Of a stretch of 64,000 nucleotides of DNA, positions 9,956-19,352 are shown in pieces. The translations under genes and the position numbers were made by a program. Location: positions 4,926,920-4,990,919 of the forward strand of contig FSRV01000001.1 in assembly GCA_900142905.1 (NCBI GenBank), read 5' to 3'. The stretch comes from Burkholderia sp. GAS332 (lineage in GTDB: Bacteria; Pseudomonadota; Gammaproteobacteria; Burkholderiales; Burkholderiaceae). The notes under the pieces were generated by a model. It ran no database searches. It was given only the letters and a program-made list of their open reading frames with translations, and was not told the origin of the DNA. Position 1 is the stretch's first letter; every line of letters begins with the position of its first letter.

Positions 9956-12634
9956 ATGTCTAAAGCACTGATCATCGCCGAAAAGCCTTCCGTCGCGAAC
10001 GACATCGCGCGCGCTTTGGGCGGTTTTACCAAGCATGACGAATACTACGAAAGCGACGAGTACGTCCTTTCCTCGGCAGTCGGCCACTTGCTGGAAATCG
10101 CCGCGCCCGAAGACTATGAAGTCAAACGCGGCAAGTGGAGTTTCGCCAACTTGCCCGTCATTCCGCCGCATTTCGATCTGAATCCGATCGCCAAGAGCGA
10201 GTCGCGCCTGAAGGTGCTGACTAAGCTCCTCAAGCGTAAAGACATCGACCGTCTGATTAACGCATGTGACGCGGGGCGCGAGGGCGAGCTGATTTTCCGC
10301 CTGATCGCGCAGCACGCGAAAGCCAAGCAACCGGTGCAGCGCCTGTGGCTGCAGTCGATGACAGCCGGTTCGATCCGCGACGGTTTTGCCCGTCTGCGTA
10401 GCGACGAAGAAATGCAGCCGCTCGCCGATGCGGCGCGCTGCCGCTCGGAAGCGGACTGGCTGGTCGGCATCAACGGCACGCGGGCCATGACCGCGTTCAA
10501 CAGCAAGGGCGGCGGCTTCTTCCTGACCACGGTCGGGCGGGTGCAGACGCCGACGCTGTCGATCGTCGTCGAGCGCGAAGAAAAGATTCGCCGCTTCGTA
10601 CCGCGCGACTATTGGGAAGTGAAGGCGGATTTCGTCTGTGCAGGCGGCTTCTACGAAGGCCGTTGGTTCGATCCGAAATTCAAGCGCGACGAGTTCGACC
10701 CTGAAAAACGCGATTCGCGTCTGTGGGCGCTGCCCGCGGCGGAGACGATCGTCGCTGCCTGCCGTGGCCAGATCGGCACGGTGACGGAAGAATCGAAGCC
10801 GTCCACGCAACTGTCGCCGGCGCTGTTCGACCTGACCAGCTTGCAGCGTGAAGCCAACGGCCGCTTCGGCTTCTCGGCCAAGAACACGCTCGGCCTCGCC
10901 CAGGCGCTGTACGAAAAGCACAAGGTGCTGACCTATCCCCGGACCGACGCGCGCGCGTTGCCGGAAGACTATATGGATACGGTCAAGGAAACGCTGGGCA
11001 TGCTCAAGGAGAGCAACAACTATCTCCCGTATGCCAAGCAGGTGTTGGACAAGGGCTGGGTGAAGCCGAACAAGCGCATCTTCGATAACTCGAAGATCAG
11101 CGACCACTTCGCAATCATCCCGACGGCGCAAGCGCCGAAGAACCTGTCCGAGCCGGAACAGAAGCTCTACGACCTGGTGGTGAAGCGCTTCCTGTCGGTG
11201 TTCTTCCCGGCCGCCGAATACCGCGTGACGACGCGGATCACGGAAGTGGTTGGCCATCACTTCAAGACCGAAGGCAAGGTGCTGGTCGAACCGGGCTGGT
11301 TGCAGGTCTATGGCCGCGAAATCAGCGGCGAAGACGCGAACCTCGTGCCGGTGCAGAAGGACGAGAAGGTCAAGACGGACAAGATCGCCGCCCAGCAACT
11401 GGTGACGAAACCGCCCGCACGCTACAACGAAGCGACCTTGCTGTCGGCCATGGAAGGCGCAGGCAAGCTGGTCGAAGACGACGAATTGCGCGAAGCCATG
11501 GCGGCCAAGGGGCTCGGTACGCCGGCCACGCGCGCCGCCATCATCGAAGGGCTGTTGGGCGAAAAGTATCTGATCCGCGAAGGCCGCGATCTGATTCCGA
11601 CCGCCAAGGCGTTCCAGTTGATGACACTGCTGCGCGGCCTCGGCGTCAAGGAATTGACCGCACCGGAATTGACCGGCGAGTGGGAATACAAGCTTTCGCA
11701 GATGGAGCGGGGCAACCTGCCGCGCGACGCGTTCATGCAGGAAATCGCCCGCATGACGCAGACCATCGTCAAGCGCGCGAAAGAATACGATTCCGACACG
11801 ATCCCAGGTGATTACGCGACGTTGCAGACGCCGTGTCCGAATTGCGGCGGTCAGGTAAAGGAAAACTACCGGCGCTTTGCGTGCTCGAAGTGCGAGTTCT
11901 CGATCTCGAAGATTCCGGGCGGACGTCAGTTCGAAATCCCGGAAGTTGAAGAGCTCTTGCAGAACAAGACGATCGGGCCGCTGTCGGGTTTCCGCAGCAA
12001 GATGGGCCGGCCGTTCTCGGCGATCCTGAAGCTCTCGCTCGACGACGAGATCAAGAACTACAAGCTTGAATTCGACTTCGGTCAGGACTCGGGCGGCGAA
12101 GACGGCGAACCGCCGGACTTCTCCGACCAGCAGGCGGTCGGCGCGTGCCCGAAGTGCAAGGGCCGCGTGTTCGAACACGGCATGAGCTATGTCTGCGAGA
12201 ACTCGGTTGCGAATCCGAAGACTTGCGACTTCCGCTCGGGCAAGGTGATTCTGCAGCAGGAAATCGCGCGTGAGCAGATGGCGAAATTGCTCGAGGAAGG
12301 ACGCACCGACCTGCTGACGAACTTCAAGTCGTCGCGTACCGGCCGCAACTTCAAGGCGTTCCTCGTCAAGCAGAACGACGGCAAGATCGGCTTCGAATTC
12401 GAGAAGAAAGAGCCGTCCGCCAAGACGGCGGCGAAGACTGCGGCGGCTAAGGCAGCAGCCAAGGCAGCGCCGGAGTCGGATGACGAAGATGCACCGGTCG
12501 CCGTGAAGGCGGTGCCCGCCAAGAAGGTCGCGGCCAAGAAAGCACCCGCTACGAAGTCTGCGGCTGCGAAGAAGACCGCTACTGCCAAGAAGGCGCCGGC
12601 CAAGAAAACGGTCGCGCGCAAGACGGGCTCGTAA
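9956..12634 (+). CDS. topB: DNA topoisomerase III
   Basis: Type IA topoisomerase that passes single DNA strands and decatenates replication products. The 892-aa protein begins with the Toprim domain (ALIIAEKPSVANDIA). The catalytic tyrosine is in LTYPRTDARALPEDY, near residue 327. Two zinc-ribbon-like regions follow (CPNCGG...CSKCEF and CPKCKG...C). The last ~80 residues are a lysine/alanine-rich tail with repeated KKA-type units, resembling bacterial histone H1-like tails. E. coli TopB has about 650 residues, so the C-terminal extension is large, though such forms are seen in Burkholderia relatives. A strong terminator follows. Confidence 0.96.
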   Translation: MSKALIIAEKPSVANDIARALGGFTKHDEYYESDEYVLSSAVGHLLEIAAPEDYEVKRGKWSFANLPVIPPHFDLNPIAKSESRLKVLTKLLKRKDIDRLINACDAGREGELIFRLIAQHAKAKQPVQRLWLQSMTAGSIRDGFARLRSDEEMQPLADAARCRSEADWLVGINGTRAMTAFNSKGGGFFLTTVGRVQTPTLSIVVEREEKIRRFVPRDYWEVKADFVCAGGFYEGRWFDPKFKRDEFDPEKRDSRLWALPAAETIVAACRGQIGTVTEESKPSTQLSPALFDLTSLQREANGRFGFSAKNTLGLAQALYEKHKVLTYPRTDARALPEDYMDTVKETLGMLKESNNYLPYAKQVLDKGWVKPNKRIFDNSKISDHFAIIPTAQAPKNLSEPEQKLYDLVVKRFLSVFFPAAEYRVTTRITEVVGHHFKTEGKVLVEPGWLQVYGREISGEDANLVPVQKDEKVKTDKIAAQQLVTKPPARYNEATLLSAMEGAGKLVEDDELREAMAAKGLGTPATRAAIIEGLLGEKYLIREGRDLIPTAKAFQLMTLLRGLGVKELTAPELTGEWEYKLSQMERGNLPRDAFMQEIARMTQTIVKRAKEYDSDTIPGDYATLQTPCPNCGGQVKENYRRFACSKCEFSISKIPGGRQFEIPEVEELLQNKTIGPLSGFRSKMGRPFSAILKLSLDDEIKNYKLEFDFGQDSGGEDGEPPDFSDQQAVGACPKCKGRVFEHGMSYVCENSVANPKTCDFRSGKVILQQEIAREQMAKLLEEGRTDLLTNFKSSRTGRNFKAFLVKQNDGKIGFEFEKKEPSAKTAAKTAAAKAAAKAAPESDDEDAPVAVKAVPAKKVAAKKAPATKSAAAKKTATAKKAPAKKTVARKTGS

Positions 12635-12692
12635 ATCGGGCGCGTGGGCCGGAAGGGTATTCAGCTTCCGGCTCGCGTCGGACTTGCCTGAG

Positions 12693-12727
12693 AAAAAGGC
12701 GCAGTCACTTTCGTGACTGCGCCTTTT
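12693..12727. terminator. Bidirectional intrinsic terminator (topB / LysR)
   Basis: Perfect arms AAAAAGGCGCAGTCAC / GTGACTGCGCCTTTTT with a TTTC loop, between the convergent ends of topB and the LysR gene. T-runs occur on both strands, so it can stop transcription from both sides. Confidence 0.92.
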
Positions 12728-12784
12728 TATTTGTCGGCCAGCCCGCGCTCACCTCAAGCGCTGCCGGCACCACCGCCCGAATCG

Positions 12785-13885
12785 CTACAGCGGTGACAAC
12801 GCAGTGGGCCGTGGACGATTCGTCGTCTTTGCCAACGTCGTCGGGATCGGCGATAACTCGCTATCCAGCAGCCGTGACAGCGGCTCCGCGCCATCGAACG
12901 CTTCCGGCGGCATGTGGTTCGCGGCATCGAGCGCGGCGGTCGTGGCAGGCCTTTCAAGGCCATCTTTGATCCACTGCTCACCGAGCAGGCTGTTCGGCGT
13001 CTGGCTGAAATGCTCGACCAGATGATCGATGAACGTACGCACCTTTGCCGGCAAGTGACGACGGCTCGGATACGCGATGTTGATCTCGACCTGCGGCAAA
13101 CGGAAATCGCCGAGCAAACGCACCAGCCTGCCGCGCGTCATGTCACGGCCGATCAGATAGCTCGGCAGAATCGCGATGCCCATGCCGAGCAGCGCGAACT
13201 GTCGCAGCATTTCCGTGTTGTTGGCCACGATCACGTTGGACGGACGCACGCGCACTTCACCTTCCGAGCCCGTGAATACACGCTCGTCGCCCCAATACTC
13301 GGACGGCAAGCTCAGGCACGGATGCTCGAGCAGATGCTCGGGACGCGTCGGCGTGCCGTGCTTTTCCAGATACGCCGGCGTCGCGCACACTGTCATGCAG
13401 CCGGTGGTCAAACGCCGCGTGACAATGCTCGCGCTGCGCATCTGCCGTGTGACCACCACGCCCACGTCGAAACCTTCTTCGACCAGATCGACCTGACGGT
13501 CGACCAGCGTGACATCGGGAATAACTTTCGGATAGCGCTCCGCGTACGTCTGCAGCACGGGCGCAAGGTTATGCAACCCGAACACGACCGGTGCGACGAT
13601 TCGCAACGTGCCGACGGGTTCGTGATTCCGCGCGACCACCATCTGCTCGACGTCTTCCAGTTCGTCGAGAATCTGGCGCGCGCGCTCAAGATAAACCTGG
13701 CCGGATTCGGTCAGGGACAAGCTGCGGGTTGTGCGATTGAGCAGCCGCGTACCAAGACGGCCTTCGAGATCGGCAACGTGACGGGTGGCAACTGCGTTGG
13801 AAATATCCATCGCGCTCGCAGCGCGGGCAAAACTGCCGAGATCCGCCACTTTGACGAAAACTCGCATCGACTGCAAATGATCCAT
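12785..13885 (-). CDS. LysR-family transcriptional regulator
   Basis: LysR-type regulator with an N-terminal winged helix (MDHLQSMRVFVKVADLGSFA, then RHVADLEGRLGTRLLNRTTRS) and a LysR-substrate domain. It is 366 aa, about 60 longer than usual. The extra C-terminal part (after the conserved DHLVEHF region) is low in similarity and rich in Ala, Pro and Thr. The ATG at 13885 has GGAG upstream. The close match to the 'transmembrane/efflux' CrgA-type subgroup suggests it regulates a neighbouring or distant gene, but no divergent partner gene is adjacent. Its target is unknown. Confidence 0.9.
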   Translation of the reverse strand: MDHLQSMRVFVKVADLGSFARAASAMDISNAVATRHVADLEGRLGTRLLNRTTRSLSLTESGQVYLERARQILDELEDVEQMVVARNHEPVGTLRIVAPVVFGLHNLAPVLQTYAERYPKVIPDVTLVDRQVDLVEEGFDVGVVVTRQMRSASIVTRRLTTGCMTVCATPAYLEKHGTPTRPEHLLEHPCLSLPSEYWGDERVFTGSEGEVRVRPSNVIVANNTEMLRQFALLGMGIAILPSYLIGRDMTRGRLVRLLGDFRLPQVEINIAYPSRRHLPAKVRTFIDHLVEHFSQTPNSLLGEQWIKDGLERPATTAALDAANHMPPEAFDGAEPLSRLLDSELSPIPTTLAKTTNRPRPTALSPL

Positions 13886-14180
13886 GGGACAACTCCTGCC
13901 GTGTTACAGCTTCCTGACAATTAGTGAAAACCAGTGAAGCGAACTTGGAATTCTCCTACGACTCGCGAAATCGTGCAGAAGTTGCCCGCGAAAGCGGAAA
14001 TATTGTCGATATTTGTGCGACTGTGCTCCCGAATGTGGTGCATGACCCTCGATTGTTCCGACAAAAGCAACAATCTGCTGCGCTGCAGCTTGCACTGTCT
14101 TTTTTGTTCGAACAGATGCAAAGGTCGGCCCGGCATTGCGGAATCGGAAAAAGTCGCGATGCGGGGTCGGACCGGAAATG
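13886..14180. other. Intergenic region upstream of LysR gene
   Basis: This stretch separates the LysR start from the pckG terminator. It is less GC-rich than its surroundings and presumably holds the LysR promoter. I see no gene or clear repeat in it. Confidence 0.5.
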
Positions 14181-14200
14181 AAAAACCGCCCGAAGGCGGC
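14181..14200 (-). terminator. Intrinsic terminator of pckG
   Basis: On the minus strand, GCCGCC-TTCG-GGCGGT forms a short stable hairpin followed by TTTTC, 28 bases after the pckG stop. Confidence 0.8.
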
Positions 14201-14227
14201 TTCCGTGCGAAGTGAATACTCACCTAA

Positions 14228-16096
14228 TCAGGCAGCGAGTTTTCCTTCGAGCGTGAGCTTGGTCTGCGTCAAAGCCGGCGGCAGACCTTGCTGCAGTGTG
14301 TCAAACAATGCGGCATGCAGCGCGAGTTCATCGCGCCAGGCCGCGTCGTCGACGGAAATCACCTGCTGGAATTGCTCGCGGCTGAAATCCAGGCCGCTCC
14401 AGTCGATGTCCTCATAGTGCGGCGAAATGCCGAACGTGTGTTCTTCACCTTGGGACTTGCCTTCGATGCGCCCGACCATCCAGCTCAACACGCGCATGTT
14501 CTCGCCGAAGCCCGGCCAGACGAACTTGCCGTCCGCGCCCTTGCGAAACCAGTTGACACAGAAGATTTTCGGCAGCGTCGCGTTCAGCTTCTCGAGACGC
14601 TCGCCGGTTTTCAGCCAGTGCCCGAAGTAGTCGCTCATGTTGTAGCCGCAGAACGGCAGCATCGCGAACGGGTCGCGGCGCACCACACCCTGCTGCCCCG
14701 CCGCCGCCGCCGTTGTTTCCGAGCCCATGGTCGCCGCCATGTAGACGCCTTCGACCCAGTTGCGCGCTTCCGTGACGAGCGGCACGGTGGTGGAACGGCG
14801 GCCGCCGAAAATGAACGCGTCGATTGCAACGCCCGCCGGGTTCTCCCAGTCGGCATCGATCGACGGACATTGCGAAGCCGGCGCCGTGAAGCGCGCGTTC
14901 GGGTGAGCGGCCTTGCGTCCGCTCTCCTTCGCGTCCGCCGGCGTCCAGTCCTTGCCTTGCCAGTCGATCAGGTGGGCGGGCGGCACCTCGGTCATGCCTT
15001 CCCACCAGACGTCGCCGTCGTCCGTCAGCGCGACGTTCGTGAAGATGACGTTTTCCTTCAGCGTGGCCATCGCGTTGAAGTTGGTCTTTTCGCTCGTGCC
15101 CGGCGCGACGCCGAAATACCCCGCCTCAGGGTTGATCGCGTACAGACGACCGTCCTTACCCGGTTTGATCCACGCAATATCGTCGCCGATCGTGGAGATT
15201 TTCCAGCCGTTCAGACCTGCCGGCGGAATCAGCATGGCGAAGTTGGTCTTGCCGCAAGCGGACGGAAACGCCGCTGCAACGTGATGCTTGCGCCCTTCCG
15301 GCGACGTCACGCCGAGAACCAGCATGTGTTCGGCGAGCCAGCCTTCGTCGCGGCCCATTGTGGAGGCGATGCGCAGCGCGAAGCACTTCTTGCCCAGCAA
15401 CGCATTGCCGCCGTAGCCCGAACCATAGCTCCAGATTTCGCGGGATTCGGGGAAATGGACGATGTATTTGGTGTCGTTGCACGGCCACGACACGTCTTTC
15501 GCGCCTGCGGCGAGCGGCGCGCCGACCGAATGCACGCACGGCACGAACTCGCCGTCTTCGCCCAGCACGTCGTACACCTTGCGGCCCATGCGCGTCATGA
15601 TGCGCATGTTGGTCACGACATATGGGCTATCGCTCAATTCGACGCCGATGTGCGCGATCGGCGAACCGAGCGGCCCCATCGAGAACGGCACCACGTACAA
15701 GGTACGGCCGCGCATGGCGCCGTCGAACAGGCCGTTGAGCGTCGAGCGCATCTCAGCTGGTTCGATCCAGTTGTTGGTGGGCCCGGCATCTTCGCGGCGC
15801 TTCGAACAGATGAATGTGCGGTCTTCGACACGCGCGACGTCCGATGGATCGGACCATGCCAGATAGGAATTGGGACGTTTGGCGGGATTAAGTTTCTTGA
15901 GGGTGCCGGCTTCGACCATCTGGGCACATAGGCGGTCGTACTCCTCCTGTGAGCCGTCGCACCAGACGATTTGGTCGGGCTTGGTCATCGCGGCAACGCG
16001 CTGGACCCAGTCGATCAGTTTTCGGTGTTTGACCCACGCGGGCGCACCTGCAGACGCCTCAATGGTGGGTTTTCCTTCGAATGAGGGATGATTCAT
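14228..16096 (-). CDS. pckG: Phosphoenolpyruvate carboxykinase (GTP)
   Basis: Converts oxaloacetate and GTP to phosphoenolpyruvate, CO2 and GDP, the first committed step of gluconeogenesis. The 622-aa length and the motif [13 protein letters not shown] (P-loop with the hyper-reactive Cys, about residue 281) identify the GTP-dependent class. [12 protein letters not shown] and the C-terminal nucleotide-binding region with [12 protein letters not shown] also fit. The ATG at 16096 starts [10 protein letters not shown]. It is a single gene with its own terminator. The upstream region shared with the divergent dehydrogenase gene contains a CRP-like palindrome, which would fit control by carbon status. 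Confidence 0.97.
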   Translation of the reverse strand: MNHPSFEGKPTIEASAGAPAWVKHRKLIDWVQRVAAMTKPDQIVWCDGSQEEYDRLCAQMVEAGTLKKLNPAKRPNSYLAWSDPSDVARVEDRTFICSKRREDAGPTNNWIEPAEMRSTLNGLFDGAMRGRTLYVVPFSMGPLGSPIAHIGVELSDSPYVVTNMRIMTRMGRKVYDVLGEDGEFVPCVHSVGAPLAAGAKDVSWPCNDTKYIVHFPESREIWSYGSGYGGNALLGKKCFALRIASTMGRDEGWLAEHMLVLGVTSPEGRKHHVAAAFPSACGKTNFAMLIPPAGLNGWKISTIGDDIAWIKPGKDGRLYAINPEAGYFGVAPGTSEKTNFNAMATLKENVIFTNVALTDDGDVWWEGMTEVPPAHLIDWQGKDWTPADAKESGRKAAHPNARFTAPASQCPSIDADWENPAGVAIDAFIFGGRRSTTVPLVTEARNWVEGVYMAATMGSETTAAAAGQQGVVRRDPFAMLPFCGYNMSDYFGHWLKTGERLEKLNATLPKIFCVNWFRKGADGKFVWPGFGENMRVLSWMVGRIEGKSQGEEHTFGISPHYEDIDWSGLDFSREQFQQVISVDDAAWRDELALHAALFDTLQQGLPPALTQTKLTLEGKLAA

Positions 16097-16402
16097 CGAC
16101 TTGTCTCCGTTTTGAAAGCAATAGAAAAACGGTACAAGCCCAGCGACGCTGCATGCGAGAGGCGTTCAATTCATCGCATCGACTTTCCTGCCAGCCGACG
16201 CGCAATTGTGCAGGTCATCGTGGGCCACACGGCCTGTTGTGCGGAGGCTTCCGAAGGGCCTTGCCGACGGCCGTCTGCAACCGTCTGTAAAGCGACTTGC
16301 CTCAACACGCAACAAACTGTTAAAAACGATGTCAATCGGCCTTGCCGTGGCGCTGCCGTTCTACGCGGCAGCTTCTACGGTAAGGCATTCAGCCAGACCG
16401 AC

Positions 16403-16420
16403 ATGTGACCTAGGTCACAT
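16403..16420. promoter_or_regulatory. Perfect CRP/FNR-type palindrome between pckG and the dehydrogenase gene
   Basis: ATGTGACCTAGGTCACAT is a perfect 18-base palindrome and contains TGTGA-N6-TCACA, the textbook CRP recognition pattern. It lies 63 bases before the dehydrogenase start and about 306 bases from pckG, in the 386-base region 16097-16482. I see no gene in the rest of that region. Confidence 0.6.
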
Positions 16421-16482
16421 GGTGGGACAGTCAGCATAACACTCCGTTTCGCACCACTGTGGTGCGCCGCAAGACACATACC

Positions 16483-17496
16483 ATGAAGATTGCCATCCTC
16501 GACGATTACCAGGACGCCGTCCGCAAGCTCGACTGCTTTCAACTGCTGGCCGACCATGAGGTCAAGGTTTTCAATAACACGGTCCGCGGTCTTGGCCAAC
16601 TGGCGAGCCGGCTTTCTGAAGTCGACGCCTTGGTCCTGATTCGCGAACGTACCCGCATCAACTCGCAACTGCTCGATAAGTTGCCGCGTTTGCGCATGAT
16701 CAGCCAAACCGGCAAAGTTTCCAGCCATATCGATCTGGCAGCCTGTACCGAGCGCGGCATCGCCGTGCTGGAAGGCAGCGGCTCGCCGATCGCGCCAGCC
16801 GAACTGACCTGGGCTCTTATCATGGCGGCTCAGCGGCGGATTCCGCAATACGTAGCAAACCTTAAGCAAGGGGCCTGGCAACAGTCCGGTTTGAAGACAT
16901 CGGCGCTGCCGCCGAACTTCGGCTTGGGCCAGGTGTTGCGCGGTCAGACGCTGGGAATTTGGGGTTACGGCAAGATCGGTCGGCTGCTTGCCGGGTACGG
17001 CAAGGCGTTCGGTATGAACGTGCTGATCTGGGGCCGCGAGCATTCGCGCGAAGCGGCGCTCGCGGACGGATATGGCGTGGCCGAGAGCCGCGAGGCGCTG
17101 TTCGAGCAGAGCGATGTGCTGTCGTTGCACCTGCGTCTGCATGACGACACGCGCGGCATCGTCAAGCAGGAAGACCTGATGCGGATGAAGCCGACCGCGT
17201 TGCTCGTGAACACGAGCCGGGCCGAACTGCTCGACGAAAACGCGCTGGTGAACGCGCTGTCACATAACCGTCCGGGGATGGTCGCGATCGATGTCTACGA
17301 AAGCGAGCCGATTCTGCAGGGGTACAGCCTGCTGCGCATGGAGAATGTGATCTGCACGCCGCACATCGGCTACGTAGAGCGCGAGAGCTACGAGTTGTAC
17401 TTCACCGCGGCATTCCAGAACATTCTGGCTTTCGACGGCGGCGATACGTCCAGCGTGGCGAATCCGGAGGCGTTGCAGGGCGGGCGTCGGCGGTAA
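16483..17496 (+). CDS. D-2-hydroxyacid dehydrogenase family protein
   Basis: NAD(P)-dependent D-2-hydroxyacid dehydrogenase, 337 aa. The dinucleotide-binding motif GIWGYGKIGRLLAGYGKAFG lies near residue 153. The conserved substrate and catalytic regions LVNTSRAELLDENAL (Arg) and AIDVYESEPI (Glu), and the final His in TPHIGYVERE, are present. Substrate is not predictable; related proteins act on phosphoglycerate, hydroxypyruvate or other 2-keto acids. I chose the ATG at 16483 (MKIAILDDYQD) over a GTG at 16459, as the former begins at the usual first beta-strand. A CRP-like palindrome lies 63 bases upstream. Confidence 0.9.
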   Translation: MKIAILDDYQDAVRKLDCFQLLADHEVKVFNNTVRGLGQLASRLSEVDALVLIRERTRINSQLLDKLPRLRMISQTGKVSSHIDLAACTERGIAVLEGSGSPIAPAELTWALIMAAQRRIPQYVANLKQGAWQQSGLKTSALPPNFGLGQVLRGQTLGIWGYGKIGRLLAGYGKAFGMNVLIWGREHSREAALADGYGVAESREALFEQSDVLSLHLRLHDDTRGIVKQEDLMRMKPTALLVNTSRAELLDENALVNALSHNRPGMVAIDVYESEPILQGYSLLRMENVICTPHIGYVERESYELYFTAAFQNILAFDGGDTSSVANPEALQGGRRR

Positions 17497-17614
17497 TTTC
17501 TAGCGCTATGCCCTCGCGGCACCTTCCGGCTTGGCGCTGCGCGCCGATCCCGTTGGTGCGCGGCCTGCGCGCTACGCAACGGTTTCAGGAACCGCGCCGC
17601 CGTTGCCGCTCACC

Positions 17615-18490
17615 TCAGCGCGCTTCGTGCGCGCCGGCTTCCAGCAGATCGGGCATGCGTTCCAGAAAGGCTTCGCCGTCGGCGCGGCCGAGGTTGTACG
17701 CGTGCACCATCTGCGACGGGCTCGTGTAGTCCCAACTCGAAATCGGCACCTTGCGCGACGGCTGTACATAGAGCCGTTGCTGCACGCCGTGCGGCACGAC
17801 GAACATTTGCGGCCGTGGATAAAGACGCGTAACCATCACCAGCACGTTGCCCGGTGCGTCGGCGTCGAGCGCCCCGACCGGCACGTTGTCGACCATCCCA
17901 CCATCCAGCACCGGCCGGCCATTGCGCCGCAGGACCGGCGTGAACGGTGGCGTACTCGACGATTGCAGAATCAGATCGGCGAGATCTTCGACCGTCGCGC
18001 AATCCTGGGCGCGCACGAATTCCGGATGAAAACCGAGCGTCTGACCCAGTGTCGGATGCAGCGTCTTGCGCACATATTTCTCAATGTTGTACGCGATCAG
18101 GCCCGCAGCGACCGCGCTGCGTGCGCCAAGCCAGCGCGGCAGATGCGACACGCCGATGCGGATTTCGGGCGCGTCCGCAAGTGTGGAGAATTTCTCACCG
18201 TAGATGTCGAGCAGTGCCTGCCGGTAGATCCGGTAATGCGGAAACACCGATTCGCCACGCAGCAGATTGCCCCAGTACGCGTTGCGGGTGTTGTGGCGTA
18301 GCGCGTCCTGGTAATAGCGCATGACCCAGTCGGAATCGCGCGTGTAGAGCATGCATGCAGTCGCGGCGCCGGCTGAAATGCTGGTGATGACGCGCGGACG
18401 GATATCCAGCTCCGGCTGCACCACGTCCCAGAATCCTGCCTGCCACCAGCAGCGATTGCCGCCGCCAGCGAATACGACCTGATCGAACAT
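17615..18490 (-). CDS. Patatin-like phospholipase
   Basis: Patatin-family serine hydrolase, 291 aa. The oxyanion-hole motif AGGGNRCWW is near residue 8, the nucleophile elbow reads SISAG (Ser near residue 39), and the catalytic Asp is in DGGMVDNVPVGAL. The elbow differs from the usual GxSxG by having Ser in place of the first Gly. No signal peptide is visible, so it is probably cytoplasmic. Members release fatty acids from lipids. It lies 45 bases downstream of a thioesterase gene on the same strand, which would fit a small lipid-turnover unit. Confidence 0.85.
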   Translation of the reverse strand: MFDQVVFAGGGNRCWWQAGFWDVVQPELDIRPRVITSISAGAATACMLYTRDSDWVMRYYQDALRHNTRNAYWGNLLRGESVFPHYRIYRQALLDIYGEKFSTLADAPEIRIGVSHLPRWLGARSAVAAGLIAYNIEKYVRKTLHPTLGQTLGFHPEFVRAQDCATVEDLADLILQSSSTPPFTPVLRRNGRPVLDGGMVDNVPVGALDADAPGNVLVMVTRLYPRPQMFVVPHGVQQRLYVQPSRKVPISSWDYTSPSQMVHAYNLGRADGEAFLERMPDLLEAGAHEAR

Positions 18491-18535
18491 CTTGGCTTTT
18501 TCCTCTAATACCGCTTGCGGGTCCGTTTTCTGGTT

Positions 18536-18940
18536 TCAGTCGAGCAGCGCGTAGGTGGTGGTCGCGTGGACGGCCATGTTGCCGGCTTCGTCGAATAACT
18601 CGACTTCGCCGAACACGAGATTACGGCCCATGCGCAGTACGCGCGCGGTGATCAGCACGTCGCCGTTGCGGACCGCGCGCATGAAACTGATGTTGAGCGA
18701 GACGGTGCTCATCGGCTTGAAGCCGCCCAGCGCGGCCGAAATCGCGACGATCATTGCCGTGTCGGCGGCTGCCATGAAGACCTGGCCGCAGATCACGCCG
18801 CCCGAATGACGCAGCCCACCGGAAAACGGCAGGCGCAAAGTCGCGCTTTCTTCGTCGACCTTGACCGGCGTCAGCGTGAGCGCACGGACCCACGGGGCGA
18901 GGATGCGGTCGAGCAGCTCGTTAATCTCTTTGTCATCCAT
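18536..18940 (-). CDS. PaaI-type hotdog thioesterase
   Basis: A 134-aa hotdog-fold acyl-CoA thioesterase of the PaaI/YbgC-like group. The core signature HSGGVICGQVFMAAADTAM with the following helix is present, and so is the strand STVSLNISFMRAVRNGDVLI. Members hydrolyse acyl- or aryl-CoA esters. The substrate is unknown. It is the first gene of a likely two-gene unit with the patatin gene, starting from ATG 18940. Confidence 0.88.
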   Translation of the reverse strand: MDDKEINELLDRILAPWVRALTLTPVKVDEESATLRLPFSGGLRHSGGVICGQVFMAAADTAMIVAISAALGGFKPMSTVSLNISFMRAVRNGDVLITARVLRMGRNLVFGEVELFDEAGNMAVHATTTYALLD

Positions 18941-19100
18941 GGTGGTTCCCGGTCGAAAGCCGCGCGACGCTTCGAGCGGCAGGTGTCCGCGACATGATAC
19001 CGGGACGATGAACCGCGCGCCTTTCTGGTGCCTGACGGAGGGCAGCGCATGCGCCGGGCGTCCCAGATCCCGATTTTTATAAGAAATCTGCTAAAGGGGC

Positions 19101-19129
19101 TTGGCAATCTCGGAAAGTTTCGGCATAAT
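19101..19129 (+). promoter_or_regulatory. Sigma-70 promoter of tRNA-Lys
   Basis: TTGGCA (-35) and CATAAT (-10) separated by exactly 17 bases, ending 13 bases before the tRNA. This is a near-consensus promoter in the right place. Confidence 0.8.
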
Positions 19130-19142
19130 TTCGCTTCTGTTT

Positions 19143-19218
19143 GGGGCGTTAGCTCAGCTGGTAGAGCAGCGGACTCTTAATCCGTAGGTCGACAGTTCGA
19201 ATCTGTCACGCCCCACCA
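19143..19218 (+). tRNA. tRNA-Lys (anticodon CTT)
   Basis: A 76-base tRNA with a full acceptor stem (GGGGCGT / ACGCCCC), D-loop AGCTGGTAGA, T-loop TTCGAAT and encoded CCA end. The anticodon loop is CTCTTAA, giving CTT for lysine codon AAG. Confidence 0.97.
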
Positions 19219-19229
19219 AAGTATTCAAC

Positions 19230-19261
19230 AAAAAGCCCGGTCTTTGCGACTGGGCTTTTTG
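19230..19261 (+). terminator. Terminator of tRNA-Lys
   Basis: AAAAGCCC and GGGCTTTT form a stem extended by a G-U pair and GTC/GAC, followed by a T-run, 12 bases after the tRNA. Confidence 0.85.
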
Positions 19262-19352
19262 CTTTGCGGTGTCGGCACGGTGTGAGAATGCTGGCGCCGC
19301 ATTCCCCCGACATGCCATCGGGATTCACGATCCGAAACGCCGGAGCCCCACT

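Noticed and set aside
9944..12178. Long open frame antisense to topB (744 codons)
   Set aside because: It is the shadow of a GC-rich gene with complete topoisomerase motifs on the plus strand; its translation is Arg/Leu/Phe-rich with no family motif.
14288..15931. Long open frame antisense to pckG (547 codons)
   Set aside because: It lies wholly opposite an intact PEP carboxykinase and reads as low-complexity Arg/Ala/His sequence.
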